DNA of 64,000 bases from Linum tenue. Taxonomy: Eukaryota > Streptophyta > Magnoliopsida > Malpighiales > Linaceae. Below the pieces are notes generated by a model that searched no databases, was not told where the DNA came from, and saw nothing but the letters and a program-made list of their open reading frames with translations. Shown piece after piece: positions 22,256 through 33,224 of this stretch. How positions within the stretch are numbered: the first letter of the stretch is position 1; each line of letters starts with the position of its first letter. The stretch is from contig CAMGYJ010000004.1 in NCBI GenBank assembly GCA_946122785.1, positions 12,732,150 through 12,796,149 on the forward strand, read 5' to 3'. A program made the translations under genes and the position numbers.

Positions 22256-22548
22256 AATTAGGGTTTTCTATTTATTTTAAATAAAAATGATAATGAGGTG
22301 GAAATGAGATGTCAATTTTTAAAAATTTAATTTTATTAATTTTAAGTTGCCACGTCACACATTTAACAATCAACTTTTAGAGTTGACCGCCACGTAAGCA
22401 AATGTTAACGGAGTTGGATGGAGAGTGACCAAACGTAAACAATTTCAGTAAACTAAAGTACCACCAATGAATTTAAATATTTCGAGTGACCAAATTTGAA
22501 CGTTCTTTATAATCTCAGACTCTCAGTGACCAACCATGCAATTAACCC
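22215..22548 (-). repeat. Right long terminal inverted repeat of third MULE
   Basis: Inverse of 4625-4920. It overlaps the end of the zinc-finger frame and may terminate at CAATTAACCC (22539-22548). Confidence 0.75.
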
Positions 22549-22699
22549 GCCAATTATCCATAATTTTCGAGTTCATAATGTTACACCAAACCAATAAAAA
22601 TTCATTTGTTTAAGTTCTATCCTATTTAATCGAGTCGGATCACACGAATGCTAGTTAGTTACAGAGCTAGCAGGGAAGCTGCTCTAGAACTTTATAAGT

Positions 22700-23400
22700 T
22701 TACTAGCTAGGGACCCTTCCAGTTGGCCGGTTGTATTTTATCAATGGCGTAGACAACGATAATAACCATTCACTTGTTAGAATTGATGTTTTTTGGGATA
22801 GCCTCTCCATCATTTATCTCCAAAATTCATTTGTTGAAGTCTTCAATCTCATATTTAAAGATATTTTCAAAACTTTTATGCATATCACAAAATACGACTT
22901 CGTGGTAGAAATCCAAGTTCTCTTAGTACTTGTTATTATTCTTTAAAAATCTCCATGAAACATAACATAAATTCGGTCAAAGAGTAGGTCCTCACTATTT
23001 GGGTGTTTCACATGCAAAATCTGTAAGAGAGTTATATGCGCTGCTTCAATATTATGTTTATCACTCACAGTCACAGGAGCTTTATCTAAAATAATAAGAG
23101 ATGCATTATGAATCCACTACACTAACTCAGTTTAACATGAAATGTTTGATTTGAATCATATCCTATTGGAGTATGAAATCGAGAATAAGTCGTTTGACCT
23201 CTATCTATTATCAAAGTTGTAATATTGGAAGAAGCAATGTACAACACTAATTTATTTTATGCCTTAGTTTGAAATAAATAACCTTCTAATAAATGTTTTT
23301 CATGTACCTCCAAACACATCAAGTAAGAAGAAACTTTCATTTTCTCCGTTTACAATTTTAACAATTTCATTGAATGGCCTTCATTGTTCTGAATTCAATT
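22700..23400 (-). pseudogene. Decayed PIF1/Helitron-type helicase
   Basis: Reading the minus strand from about 23370 gives, with stops and shifts, ESFFLLDVFGGT-stop-KTF in place of a Walker A loop. SLIILDKAP follows in place of the IIWDEAP Walker B region. Further on come IYVMFHGDF (the VVFGGDFRQ motif) and IKVLKISLNMRL (the CKVLKLTKNMRL motif). The order and spacing fit the plant PIF1-like helicase domain of Helitrons. It is full of stops and has no activity. No Helitron ends were located. Confidence 0.65.
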
Positions 23401-24271
23401 TTGTAATACAACTACTAAATTCGTTTCATTAAATCTTATGAATTGCAATTTAAATCCTTGGAAATTATTTGATTATGATAATTTCAAATGTTTGCAAATA
23501 TAGAATATCATTTTAGCACAAGAAAAATTTACCCTTCCTTATGTTCAAAATTGATTCACTATTTATTTAAATAATTTATGTTTTACTGGGTATGATGCTC
23601 TTTTGTTGAATGAAATTTTAAATTGAAAATAATGAAAGAGTAGAGATATATTATCTACCTGCATGCTGTCTTCCTCACATTATTGTACAATTTTCACAAA
23701 ATTACTTGTAAGCGTATTCTTTAACTTTTCGAAATAGGTTGCATATGTTGTATATTGACATTCATTCCCGAACTTGTACAACTTTGCATTACATGAAATA
23801 CACATTGCCCTAAATATTGTTGAAAGAGTTAGCATTTATGTATTAATACCTCCTTATATTGAAACATATATTTACTTCCTCCCCATCATGGATTTTCAAT
23901 TTGATTCTTACAATGTTTTGTCGGGGATTGGTGGTCGGGTTCGATCTTTGACTCTCACCGAAGGAGGTGGTTCTAATTTTTTTTTTATTTCAACAAAAAA
24001 ATCTTTTGTTTCTTCTTACTCCTAACTTATAACACACAACAAAATCAATACGATATTTAACTGTTATCTATCATGCCCAAGAATAACCCTTCACATTTTG
24101 GAATTGATAGTATTATTTAGTTCGTCCCTAGATACACATGGCAATGATTATTTCCAAAGTCTAAGTTGTTTACATTCATGAATATTTAATAGTTATATTA
24201 GTAAAATAAAATATTCCAAAATATTAATTGATAAGTCTTATCCAACAATTCTACTAAAGGTTAAAACTTCA
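23401..24271. other. AT-rich sequence without recognisable gene
   Basis: Possibly the upstream part of the decayed helicase element. I see no coding motif, repeat or boundary. Positions 24272-24280 are the first copy of the shared target site TAAATTTAT. Confidence 0.5.
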
Positions 24272-24280
24272 TAAATTTAT

Positions 24281-25727
24281 GGGCTAATACCACTATAACA
24301 CCCGAACTATCGAAGAAATGTCAATTGTGTCCTATTTTATTCAATATTCCATTTCTATCCCGAACTATTTTTTCGTTAGTGTTGACCGTTAGTACTTAAT
24401 AGAAAATCTAGTCAGCATTGACGTGGCATCTGACATGTAATTTCCAATTTTAGTATTTATTTATTTATTTCACAAAAATAAATAAAAATATAAAAAAGAG
24501 AATAAAACACTAAAAATATTTCCACAATCCAAAATAAAATAGAATAAAAAAACCCTTCCGACATTGCCGCCCCTTCACCTCCATGGAACCCTCATCTTCA
24601 ATTATTCTAAACTCGCCGACGTTGCTCTCAAATCCATTCATTATTTAATCCTTCTTCTTCTTCGCTATTGTGCGAAGCTTGTTTTTGTGGGTTGTACAGA
24701 ATGATTAATAAAGTGGTGGAGGATATGTTGTGGTTGGAACTCATATGGTTGATAGACCGGTGGTGGATGAACATGACAAATCTGGGTTTTCCGATCTTGC
24801 GAGACTCAGAGGAAATCAGGGAGAACAGAAGAGAAATAGAAAGTCATTGTCGAAGTAAGGAAATCAAGTAAGCTTATCTAGATTTCTTGCAAAGCTCCCC
24901 GTCCCCAAATCGACGAAATCTGAGGCACAATTTGGGAAAAGATAGCCTAATCAGGAACTCTCGTCGGCTGGCCCAATCCACCTTCCTCGACACATAATCT
25001 TCCTCTATTAGTCGTTTGCAGACGATGCTAGGATTGACACTTGGACTCCCGACTTCTCATCGTCGTTGAGAAAAAGAGATTCAAGCGCCTTCTTCTTGAA
25101 TTACAGCCCGCCGATTTGCAATATGGTGAATAGATCTCTCAAAAATTACGCGAGCTCTTCCTTCTCCGATTCAACCCCCGGATGGGATAAAACGATGGTG
25201 TTCGACTGGTGGAGGACGCCGGATCTGAGCTGCAAATCGAGGTTGTGGAGAAAACTGGAGAGAGTTGAGGAAGCCATGTTGAGGTCGCTCTGGAGAGCAG
25301 GTTGCCGCCGGGGAAGACAAAGGTGGAGAGATCGTTGTTATCATGCTCTATCTCCGGGTAGGGATTTGAAGGCGACAAAGAGCTCTATCTCCGGTGAAGG
25401 GTGAAGCAGAGCGAGGCGGGGAGGGGTTGAAGGCGACAATGGGGATTATATTTTGTAATTTTAATGATTTTTGTATTTAATTTGATTATGAATTAAAAAA
25501 TGTTACTGACGTGGCATCTACGTGGATGTCACGTTTTCTACCACGTCAGCAAAAGTTAATATTGGTTTGACTGCCGTTTGGTCAACCATTATTTTTAACG
25601 GTCAACAAAATGGCCAGGATACAAATGGCACAAAGTATCATATGACGGGATAGAAATGGAATATTGAATAAAATAGGATATAAGTGACATTTTTTCGATA
25701 GTTTGGGTATTGCAGTGGTATTAAGCC
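24281..25727. mobile_element. Fourth MULE, possible Pack-MULE
   Basis: Inverted ends of about 75 bp read GGGCTAATACCACT on the left and GGCTTAATACCACT on the minus strand at the right. Both continue into ATTCAATATTCCATTTCTAT. A 9-bp duplication, TAAATTTAT, lies at 24272-24280 and 25728-25736. The interior at 24560-25440 is GC-rich with overlapping frames on both strands (25066-25404 plus, 25139-25378 minus) of no family I recognise. It may be captured host sequence. Confidence 0.85.
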
Positions 25728-25736
25728 TAAATTTAT

Positions 25737-26078
25737 GGGTAATGTCTACTTTTTATCCAAACTATTTTCAAATTCTTTTATATTATCCAAACCTATTAAA
25801 ATTATATTAATTAGCCAAATCTTTCATAACGCATAAAAATATTAGTCATTTTTACGTTTTCGTTAATAATTTTGTAACTCTTTTCTTTGTTAAAATACTA
25901 AAAATTTGAAATATTGACCTTCATGTGTTTCTTCCAAGTGAGTATCATGTTGCCAAGTCAATAGTACTAATAAAATTACTAACTGGAAGTTAACATTTGG
26001 CTAATTCTCAATATTTCGATAGGTTTGGATAGTATAAAAGAACCTGAAAAAGGGTTGGATAAAAAATAAACATTATCC
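25737..26078. mobile_element. Fifth MULE, miniature
   Basis: This 342-bp element has inverted ends GGGTAATGTC and GGATAATGTT, each followed by a TTTTTATCCAA-type segment. Its flanks are TAAATTTAT at 25728-25736 (shared with the fourth MULE) and 26079-26087. No coding capacity. Confidence 0.88.
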
Positions 26079-26087
26079 TAAATTTAT

Positions 26088-26689
26088 TATATGTAACTGA
26101 AACTAAAACTAATAGTTTTCGAGACAGGAAACCAACATGATAAACCCTCGCGTTCTGGAAATTAGATTATGGGCTTGAAATTTGCTTTAAAAACAGTTAT
26201 GATATTATATGTGGATTTCCTTTTTGTTAAGCATGAATGGAAAGCGGGCCAATAACAAATGAGGTCAAGCCCATGTGAATTAAACTTTTTGAACCCACAT
26301 AGAAGAGGAAGGGAGCTGATTAGCTGAAGCGTTGAAAGCAGATTGCAGGGCAAATACATGACTGGTGAAAAAGACCATGGAACCCTTCCGTGAGTTGAGC
26401 AGAAAGCTGAATTTTACATTTCTGCATGTTCTCACACGGAACCTGTATATATTATTGTGAGGAGGAGGAGGATTATAAATATTTGTAAGCAGTCCTTGGC
26501 CACAAGTGGCTATATATATAATCCTTCCTCCCTTTCTCATTTGTGTTAAATCTTTTTTACATTTATATGTATCATTCTTGATTAAGAAAATATTTTACTA
26601 TAAAAATTAAGAATTATTTTTCCTCAATTATAAAAAAAACAAATAAGAATTATTTTGTCTTATCTCAATGCTTCTCAAAATTTCGAAGT
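26088..26689. other. Intergenic sequence, no recognised feature
   Basis: AT-rich with short chance frames only (for example 26280-26540 minus). I see no supported gene or repeat boundary. Confidence 0.5.
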
Positions 26690-26901
26690 ACACTTACAGA
26701 CAGGCTACAGCTACCTGAGCAGCCGTGAATGTATATATAAGGTTTTGTGTTGCATGAAATCCGTTTTCGTGAATAGAGCAAAACCATATCTTGCAAGTCA
26801 AGAGATGATCGTTAAGTTCAAAAACATATCTTCAAAACACATGAATAGAGCAAACAAGTTATCATCCAAAAGGTGCAAGCATCATTGATTCTTCAGTAAA
26901 A
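26690..26901 (-). pseudogene. Paralogous tail fragment of the broken host gene
   Basis: The minus strand around 26830-26870 encodes a DDNLFALFMCFEDMF-like piece. It parallels DDNLFVLFLYFQDGV in the host pseudogene exon at 33225-33888. Nucleotide similarity continues toward 26730. In-frame stops follow, so it is a degenerate duplicate end. The copia element inserted right beside it. Confidence 0.55.
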
Positions 26902-26906
26902 GTAGG

Positions 26907-27596
26907 TGTTGGAAATGAATGAATAGCTCTGAAAGCTATAGAGTCTCAAGTGGAAAAACTACCACATTTGTAGTTTTATTTGGTGAAATGTGTATAAAGA
27001 TAGGAGCCTCTCTCCTAAGGGCATGCCCCTTGGGGTGACCCACTTTTGTGGGAGAGGGAGGACCTAACGGACCACCACACACGCGCACGCCGGTCTGTCG
27101 GTTGGTTGGTTGGTTCACTTGAGACTATATATTTTTTGGAGAAAATTCCTAACAAAATTAATTATTAATCGGTTATTCGAAGGAATATTCTAAGGATAAT
27201 CGATTAAAAGGAATATTCGAAGGATAATCCCGCCAGGAATTATCTTACAGACGGGTTCTAATTAGGGAAGTAATTATCTTTCTTAATTAATTCGACTTAT
27301 TCCGCAAGCAAGAGGATATATTCCTAGGGGTTCGACTCCTATAAATAGCCGCCTCCCCAACCGCTCTAAACACACCATAATACAAGCATAAACACAATAG
27401 AGAGTGTTTAGAGAACTTGGGTTTTTGCACAAAACCGCGAGTATAGAGAGAAGCTGTTTTATCCTGGACACGACCGGTTGATAGTTTGTCGTGCGCATCA
27501 AGGGCAGTGTCGCGAACGTCTTAAAGAGAGCAACCTAGTCTGCGACTCAGCTCCAGATTTGGTAACTTCGTTCTTGTTGTTGTTCCATTCCTAACA
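26907..27596 (+). repeat. 5' LTR of copia element
   Basis: Contains a TATA box TATAAATA at 27340-27347 after an AAGGAATATTC-rich segment. The bases after the LTR (ATTTTAAGACGCTC) do not match the initiator-Met primer site TGGTATCAGAGC usual in copia elements. Confidence 0.88.
27340..27347 (+). promoter_or_regulatory. TATA box in copia LTR
   Basis: CCTATAAATAGCC is conserved in the other LTR at 32563-32570. It would direct the element transcript from about 27375. Confidence 0.6.
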
Positions 27597-27620
27597 ATTT
27601 TAAGACGCTCGGTTGCTGCT

Positions 27621-29257
27621 ATGTCGACTGAACAGAACAACATTGTTGGATCTGGTGCTGTCGATATCAATCGACCCTTCCGCTTCGTGGGACTCAACTT
27701 CCGTCGCTGGAGACAAAAGATGGAGTTCTACCTGACAACCAAGAAGTTGGCACACTGCCTCAACAGCATACCCGTCGGGTTGCCGGAAGAAGCGACCGAT
27801 GAGGAGAGGGCTGCTTCTGCTAAGGAAATGGAACATGACTTCATGTGCAAGAACTACATCCTCAACGGTCTGGCAGACGATCTCTACGACTCCTATGCGA
27901 ACAGCAAGAACACCGCAATGATGATCTGGGATGCGCTCCAAAAGAAGTACGACACGAAGGAGGCTGGAGCTATGAAGTATGTTGTCAGCCGCTACCTGCA
28001 CTACCAGATGGTGGATGACAAGTTCGTTGAAGTTCAGTCCCACGAACTTCAGAAAATAGCTCATGAGATCGTCTCTGAAGGTATGCCTCACCAGCATGGC
28101 CGGATCTGGTGCTGTCGATATCAATCGACCCTTCCGCTTCGTGGGAGTCAACTTCCGTCGCTGGAGACAAAAGATGGAGTTCTACCTGACAACCAAGAAG
28201 TTGGCACACTGCCTCACCAGCATACCCGTCGGGTTGCCGGAAGAAGCGACCGATGAGGAGAGGACTGCTTCTGCTAAGGAAATGGAACATGACTTCATGT
28301 GCAAGAACTACATCCTCAACGGTCTGGCAGACGATCTCTACGACTCCTATGCGAACAGCAAGAACACCGCAATGATGATCTGGGATGCGCTCCAAAAGAA
28401 GTACGACACGAAGGAGGCTGGAGCTATGAAGTATGTTGTCAGCCGCTACCTACACTACCAGATGGTGGATGACAAGTTCGTTGAAGTTTAGTCCCACGAA
28501 CTTCAGAAAATAGCTCATGAGATCGTCTCTGAAGGTATGCCTCACCAGCATGGCCGGATCTGGTGCTGTCGATATCAATCGACCCTTCCGCTTCGTGGGA
28601 GTCAACTTCCGTCGCTGGAGACAAAAGATGGAGTTCTACCTGACAACCAAGAAGTTGGCACACTGCCTCACCAGCATACCCGTCGGGTTGCCGGAAGAAG
28701 CGACCGATGAGGATAGGACTGCTTCTGCTAAGGAAATGGAACATGACTTCATGTGCAAGAACTACATCCTCAACCGTCTGGCAGACGATCTCTACGACTC
28801 CTATGCGAACAGCAAGAACACCGCAATGTTGATCTGGGATGCGCTCCAAAAGAAGTACGACACGAAGGAGGCTGGAGCTAAGAAGTATGTTGTCAGCCGC
28901 TACCTGCACTACCAGATGGTGGATGACAAGTTCGTTGAAGTTCAGTCCAACGAACTTCAGAAAATAGCTCATGAGATTGTCTCTAAAGGTATGCCTCTGG
29001 ACGATCAGTTTCAAGTTGCTTGCATTATTGATAAGCTGCCCCCTTCGTGGAAAGATTTTAAGAATATGCTTAGACATAAAACCAAAGAATTTTCACTGGA
29101 AAGCTTGATTACTCGCCTAAGAATTGAGGAAGAGTCTCGCAAGCAGGATATGAAAGAAGAGGTTATGGTCGTCACTGCTAAACGACCCACCCCTAGAGCT
29201 CTTAAACCTAACCAGAAAGGGTTTAAGAGTAAGAACCAGCAGGTCCGCCCCCACTAG
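27621..29257 (+). pseudogene. Copia gag with 454-bp segment present three times
   Basis: Gag starts MSTEQNNIVG at 27621. It contains the family segments RWRQKMEFYL, WDALQKKYDTKEAG and HYQMVDDKFVEVQ. The block starting GGATCTGGTGCTG occurs at 27648, 28102 and 28556, exactly 454 bp apart and almost identical. Because 454 is not a multiple of three, each junction changes frame and the first reading stops early (28256). Copy two also has a TAG near 28489. Copy three continues into the normal gag C-terminal half (CIIDKLPPSWKDFKNML) and stops at 29255-29257. Confidence 0.9.
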
Positions 29258-29570
29258 AATGGTGCCTCTCAAGGTAACCAAAGGGTCATATCCCAAACCT
29301 ATAAGAATGACCCACCGTTTATCTGCTATAACTGCGGTAAACCTGGTCATATGGCAAAAAAGTGCAGAAACAAGCCTAACCCTGCTGCTGCGGCCAGGGT
29401 TAACTTGTATGAAGAGGATTTGATAGCCATGATCACCGACATGATCGCTGAAGTCAACCTCACATGTGACTCGGAAGGATGGTGGCTGGATACAGGTGCA
29501 TCGAAGCATGTATGCAACAATCGTGATATGTTTAACATACACAGAAGCACCTGCTGACAAGAAAGTGCTG
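29258..29570 (+). pseudogene. Copia gag zinc knuckle and protease start
   Basis: After the stop at 29255-29257 the reading resumes with CYNCGKPGHMAKKC (about 29326-29370), a CCHC knuckle. The aspartic-protease active-site stretch WWLDTGASKHVC follows near 29480-29515. A frame change near 29510-29530 moves the reading into the frame that continues to 29942. Confidence 0.8.
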
Positions 29571-30353
29571 CTAGGGACTACCCACACCACTATGGTTGCT
29601 GGTTCTGGTGAAGTGGAGCTGAACTTCACCTCTGGGAAGAAAATGGTGCTCAAGGATGTGTTGCACACTCCAGAGATAAGGAAGAATCTTGTTTCGGGAT
29701 ATCTTCTTAATAAGGCTGGGTTTAATCAATCTATTGGGGCAGACTTGTATACCCTTACTAAGAATGGGAGTTTTGTGGGAAAGGGATATGCATGTAATGG
29801 GATGTTCAAGTTGAATGTCGAAATTAATAAGATGAATTCTTCAGTTGACATGGTGTGTGATTTGAATGTTTGGCATGCTCGTCTTTGTCATGTGAAACAC
29901 ACGAATTGTGAAGAATTTAAGCAATCTAGGACATATCCCTAAAATCTCAATGAATGAATTTGATAAATGTGATTTCTGTTGCCAAGCTAAAATAACGAAA
30001 ACGCTCCATAAATCTGTGAGTAGAGAATCAGAACCCTTAGATCTGATCCATTCTGATATTTGTGAACTAGATGGGACGTTAACTAGGTCTGGCAAGAGAT
30101 ACTTTATCACTTTCATAGATGATTGCTCTGATTATTGCTTTGTTTATTTGATGAAAAACAAAAGTGAGGCCCTTGACATGTTCAAGGTATTTTTGGTTGA
30201 ATTTAAAAATCAGTGCAATCGAAAGATAAAAATACTTAGGAGTGATAGAGGATCAGAGTATGACTCTAATCCCTTCAAGGAATTCTATAGCTCACATGGT
30301 ATCATTCATGAAACCACGGCACCGTATTAACCAGAAATGAATGGTAAAGCTGA
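29571..30353 (+). pseudogene. Copia pre-integrase and integrase
   Basis: The pre-integrase segment VWHARLCHVKHTN lies near 29865-29905. The integrase core follows: DLIHSDICELDG (first Asp), FIDDCSDYCFVYL and ILRSDRGSEYDS (second Asp). The NGKAEW site with the catalytic Glu comes after an in-frame TAA at about 30328. Frameshifts near 29942 and 30330 make it non-functional. Confidence 0.82.
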
Positions 30354-31369
30354 GTGGAAAATATGACGTTTACAGAATTAGTTGTGTCTATTATGCTCAA
30401 TTCTGGAGCTTCTTCTTCTTGGTGGGGTGATATTTTGTTGACGGTTTGCTATGTGCTAAATCGTCTTCCAAAAACAAATAGAAATGAATCACCCTATGAG
30501 ATCTTGAAGAATAAGCCACCTAATTTGTCATATTTAAGAATGTGGGGCTGCTTGGCCTACGTAAGAATTCCGGATCCTAAGAGGACTAAGTTGGCTAATC
30601 GAGCATATGAATGTGTCTTCGTTGGCTATGCAGCCAATAGTAAGGCATATAGATTCTATGATTTGAATGCTCGTACTATATTAGAATCCATTGATGCTGA
30701 TTTCTTTGAGACACGATTTCCATTTAGAACAAAAAATAGTGGGGGTAATGTACTACCCGCTATTAGAGATAACGGAACTAGTGGGGGTGTTAAATCTGAG
30801 GATGAACTCAGAAGAAGTAAAAGAGCTAGAATCTCCAAAGATTTTGGTGATGACTTTACTACAGTATACACCCTCGAAGATCAGAAAAGTTTGCAGGAAG
30901 CATCAACTTTCATAGATGCAGATTTTTGGAATGAGGCCGTTATAGATGAAATGGAATCGTTAGAAGCTAATAAGACTTGGCATCTAACAGACTTACCTCC
31001 TGGTGCAAAGTCTTAGGTAATAAATGAGTTCTAAAAAAGAAACGGAAACCTGATGGTGCAATCGAAAAACTCCGAGCTCGCCTAGTAGTTAAGGGCTACA
31101 GGCAGAGAGAGAATATAGATTTCTTCGATACCTATTCACCAGTATCTAGAATAACATCCATTCGTGTCATAATTGCTTTTGTTGGATTGAACAATCTCGT
31201 GGTACACCAAATTGATGTTAAGACTGCTTTTTTGAACGGTGATATGGATGAAGAAATCTATATGGAACAACCAGAAGGGTTTGTTATCCCTAAACATGCC
31301 TCGAAAGTCTGTAAGTTAGACAAATCCCCTATGGGAAAGGCCGGTCCCTCCGGTATTGATCCATTGTGA
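30354..31369 (+). pseudogene. Copia integrase tail and truncated reverse transcriptase
   Basis: The 30354-31016 frame gives the LNRLPKTN, MWGCLAYVRIPDPKRTKL and FVGYA segments, then SKRARI and the RT start (WNEAVIDEMESLEANKTW). A stop precedes the DVKTAFLNGDMDEEIYMEQPEGF segment at 31187-31369. The palm with its YVDD box is missing. The reading jumps at about 31330 into RNase H. Confidence 0.8.
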
Positions 31370-31553
31370 TAGTACCGTAGCTATCGCTAAAGCTGAGAAC
31401 CGGTTCTATAACGGAAAGAAACGACATATTCATCTTAAGCACAGTACTGTAAGAGAACTCCTAATGATAGGAGCAGTGAGGGTGGATTATATAAGATCCA
31501 AACAGAATCTAGCTGATCCTTTGACGAAAGGATTACCTAGAGAGAAAGTCTAG
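31356..31553 (+). pseudogene. Copia RNase H end
   Basis: Contains HCDSTVAIAKAEN, KRHIHLKHS, VDYIRSKQNLADPLTKGL and the terminal EKV, the conserved end of copia RNase H. The rest of RNase H and most of RT are deleted just upstream. Confidence 0.85.
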
Positions 31554-32107
31554 ATTACCGCCAAGGGTATGAGACTTATGCCTATCGAACCACGGACTAC
31601 AAGTGATGGTAATCCGACCCAATAGACTGGAGATCCCAAGAAATGGGTTCAATGGGTAATAACAAGTCATGAGTAGTATGCGAAAAGTTCATGCATAGTG
31701 AAGCATGAAGCAATGGAGGTTGAGTTAATAACTCTTAATGAGATCTATACCCTATGTGGGGTGGAGTACTTTACTTTGGGGGTACTCCTGATAGACTCAC
31801 CTATGTGAATGTGGGAGTGGGGCCGCTCCCTATGGAACTTTGGAGGCACAAAGTTGCTAGAGCGTTCACTAAACCAGGATAACGTGCATGGCTATAAACG
31901 CACGGGCTAAGAAGAGAACACAACTCAATGAAAAGATCTGTGTGCTACACTGTCTGAGATAGGGTTCAAGACTACGAGTCACCCTTATAAAATCGGAAGT
32001 GTAACCACTACGCTAAGGTTCAAATCTTCCCGATACCTTAGCTTATGCCCGATCTTATGGAACTGTTGATGCTCAGAGATAGTTTCAAAACTATTCAAGT
32101 GGGGGAT
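31554..32107 (+). other. Copia 3' untranslated region and polypurine tract
   Basis: Non-coding. Ends in AAGTGGGGGAT directly before the LTR, a standard copia polypurine tract (about 32098-32107). Confidence 0.75.
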
Positions 32108-32818
32108 TGTTGGAAATGAATGAATAGCTTTGAAAGCTATAGAGTCTCAAGTGGAAAAACTACCACATTGGTAGTTTTACTTGGTGAAATGTGTATAAAG
32201 ATAGGAGCCTCACTCCTAAGGGCATGCCCCTTGGGGTGACCCACTTTTGTGGGAGAGGGAGGACCTAACAAACCACCACACACGCGCGCGCGCGCCGTTC
32301 GTCCGTCCAACCGGTTGGTTGGTTCACTTGAGACTATATATTTTTTGGAGAAATTCCGAACGCTATTAATTATTAGATAATTAATTATTAATTGGTTATT
32401 CGAAGGAATATTCTAAGGATAATCGATTAAAAGGAATATTCGAAGGATAATCCCGCAAGGAATTATCTTACAGATGAGTTCTAATTAAGGAAGTATTTAT
32501 CTTCCTTAATTAATCCGACGTATTCCCCAAGCAAGAGGGTATATTCCTAGGGGTTCGGCTCCTATAAATAACCGCCTCCCCATCCCCTCTAAACACACCA
32601 CAATACGAGCATAAACACTATAGAGATAGTGTTCAGAGAACTCGGGTTTTCGCACAACCGCGAGTATAAAGAGGAGCTGTTTTATCCTGGAGACGACCGG
32701 TTGATAGTCTGCAATGCGCATCGAGGACAGTGTCGCGAACGTCTTAAAGAGAGCGACCTAATCTGCGACTCAGCTCCAGATTCGGTATCTCGTTCTTGTT
32801 GTTGTTCCGTTCCTAACA
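32108..32818 (+). repeat. 3' LTR of copia element
   Basis: Begins TGTTGGAAATG and ends CCTAACA, followed by GTAGG. It contains an expanded CGCG run at about 32283-32295 compared with the 5' LTR. Confidence 0.88.
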
Positions 32819-32823
32819 GTAGG

Positions 32824-33224
32824 CGATAACATGAAATAGCCAGCATAAAGCACCAAATAACATTTTTTTTATGATCAACCATCTAATCGCGGGCTATAAA
32901 GTTACGAAATTATTTGATACTGCCTAACTGAGAGAGGTTGTAAGCTATAACAGTAATCATTTGAAATAAGTAATCGTATAAGAATACAATTTGAGAATAG
33001 TATTTAGTAGCAATTTGAGAATAGTATTGAGTAAGGGGTGAAATTATTCTATCCAAACATACATACATAACAAATGCAAACCATGTTCTTGGAATGGTGA
33101 AGGCTGACGTAGGCACCTGTTAAACCCTATAAATTGAAGCTCAAAACAAAATATAAAAAAATGAACAGAATAAGAACTGGGTACGTATATATTGATGATA
33201 GTCTGTCTACATAAGCACCCGATA
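32824..33224. other. Sequence between copia element and host pseudogene
   Basis: AT-rich with no supported coding frame. It probably includes the 3' flank of the minus-strand host locus. Confidence 0.45.

Larger units (their letters stand above)
4625..22548. mobile_element. Third MULE (Pack-MULE type) carrying nested insertions
   Basis: Inverted copies of about 300 bp lie at 4625-4920 and about 22215-22548. Both contain TTTGGTCACTC motifs, a GTTAACGGAGTTGGA-like core and the run CCAATACCAATACCC or its inverse. I do not see a clean target duplication. The right end may extend to GGGTTAATTG (minus strand), and the left end may have lost a few bases. Between the ends lie captured F-box-like and C2H2 fragments and a copia fragment, which is itself interrupted by an Athila-like element. 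Without nested inserts the original element was short. Confidence 0.7.
26907..32818 (+). mobile_element. Defective Ty1/copia element
   Basis: LTRs at 26907-27596 and 32108-32818 begin TGTTGGAAATG and end CCTAACA. The 5-bp duplication GTAGG lies at 26902-26906 and 32819-32823. The interior reads gag, protease, integrase, RT and RNase H on the plus strand, the copia order. Lesions include a triplicated 454-bp gag segment, several stops and a large deletion joining early RT to the end of RNase H. The LTRs differ in length by 21 bp and at many sites, so this is not a very recent insertion. Confidence 0.92.
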
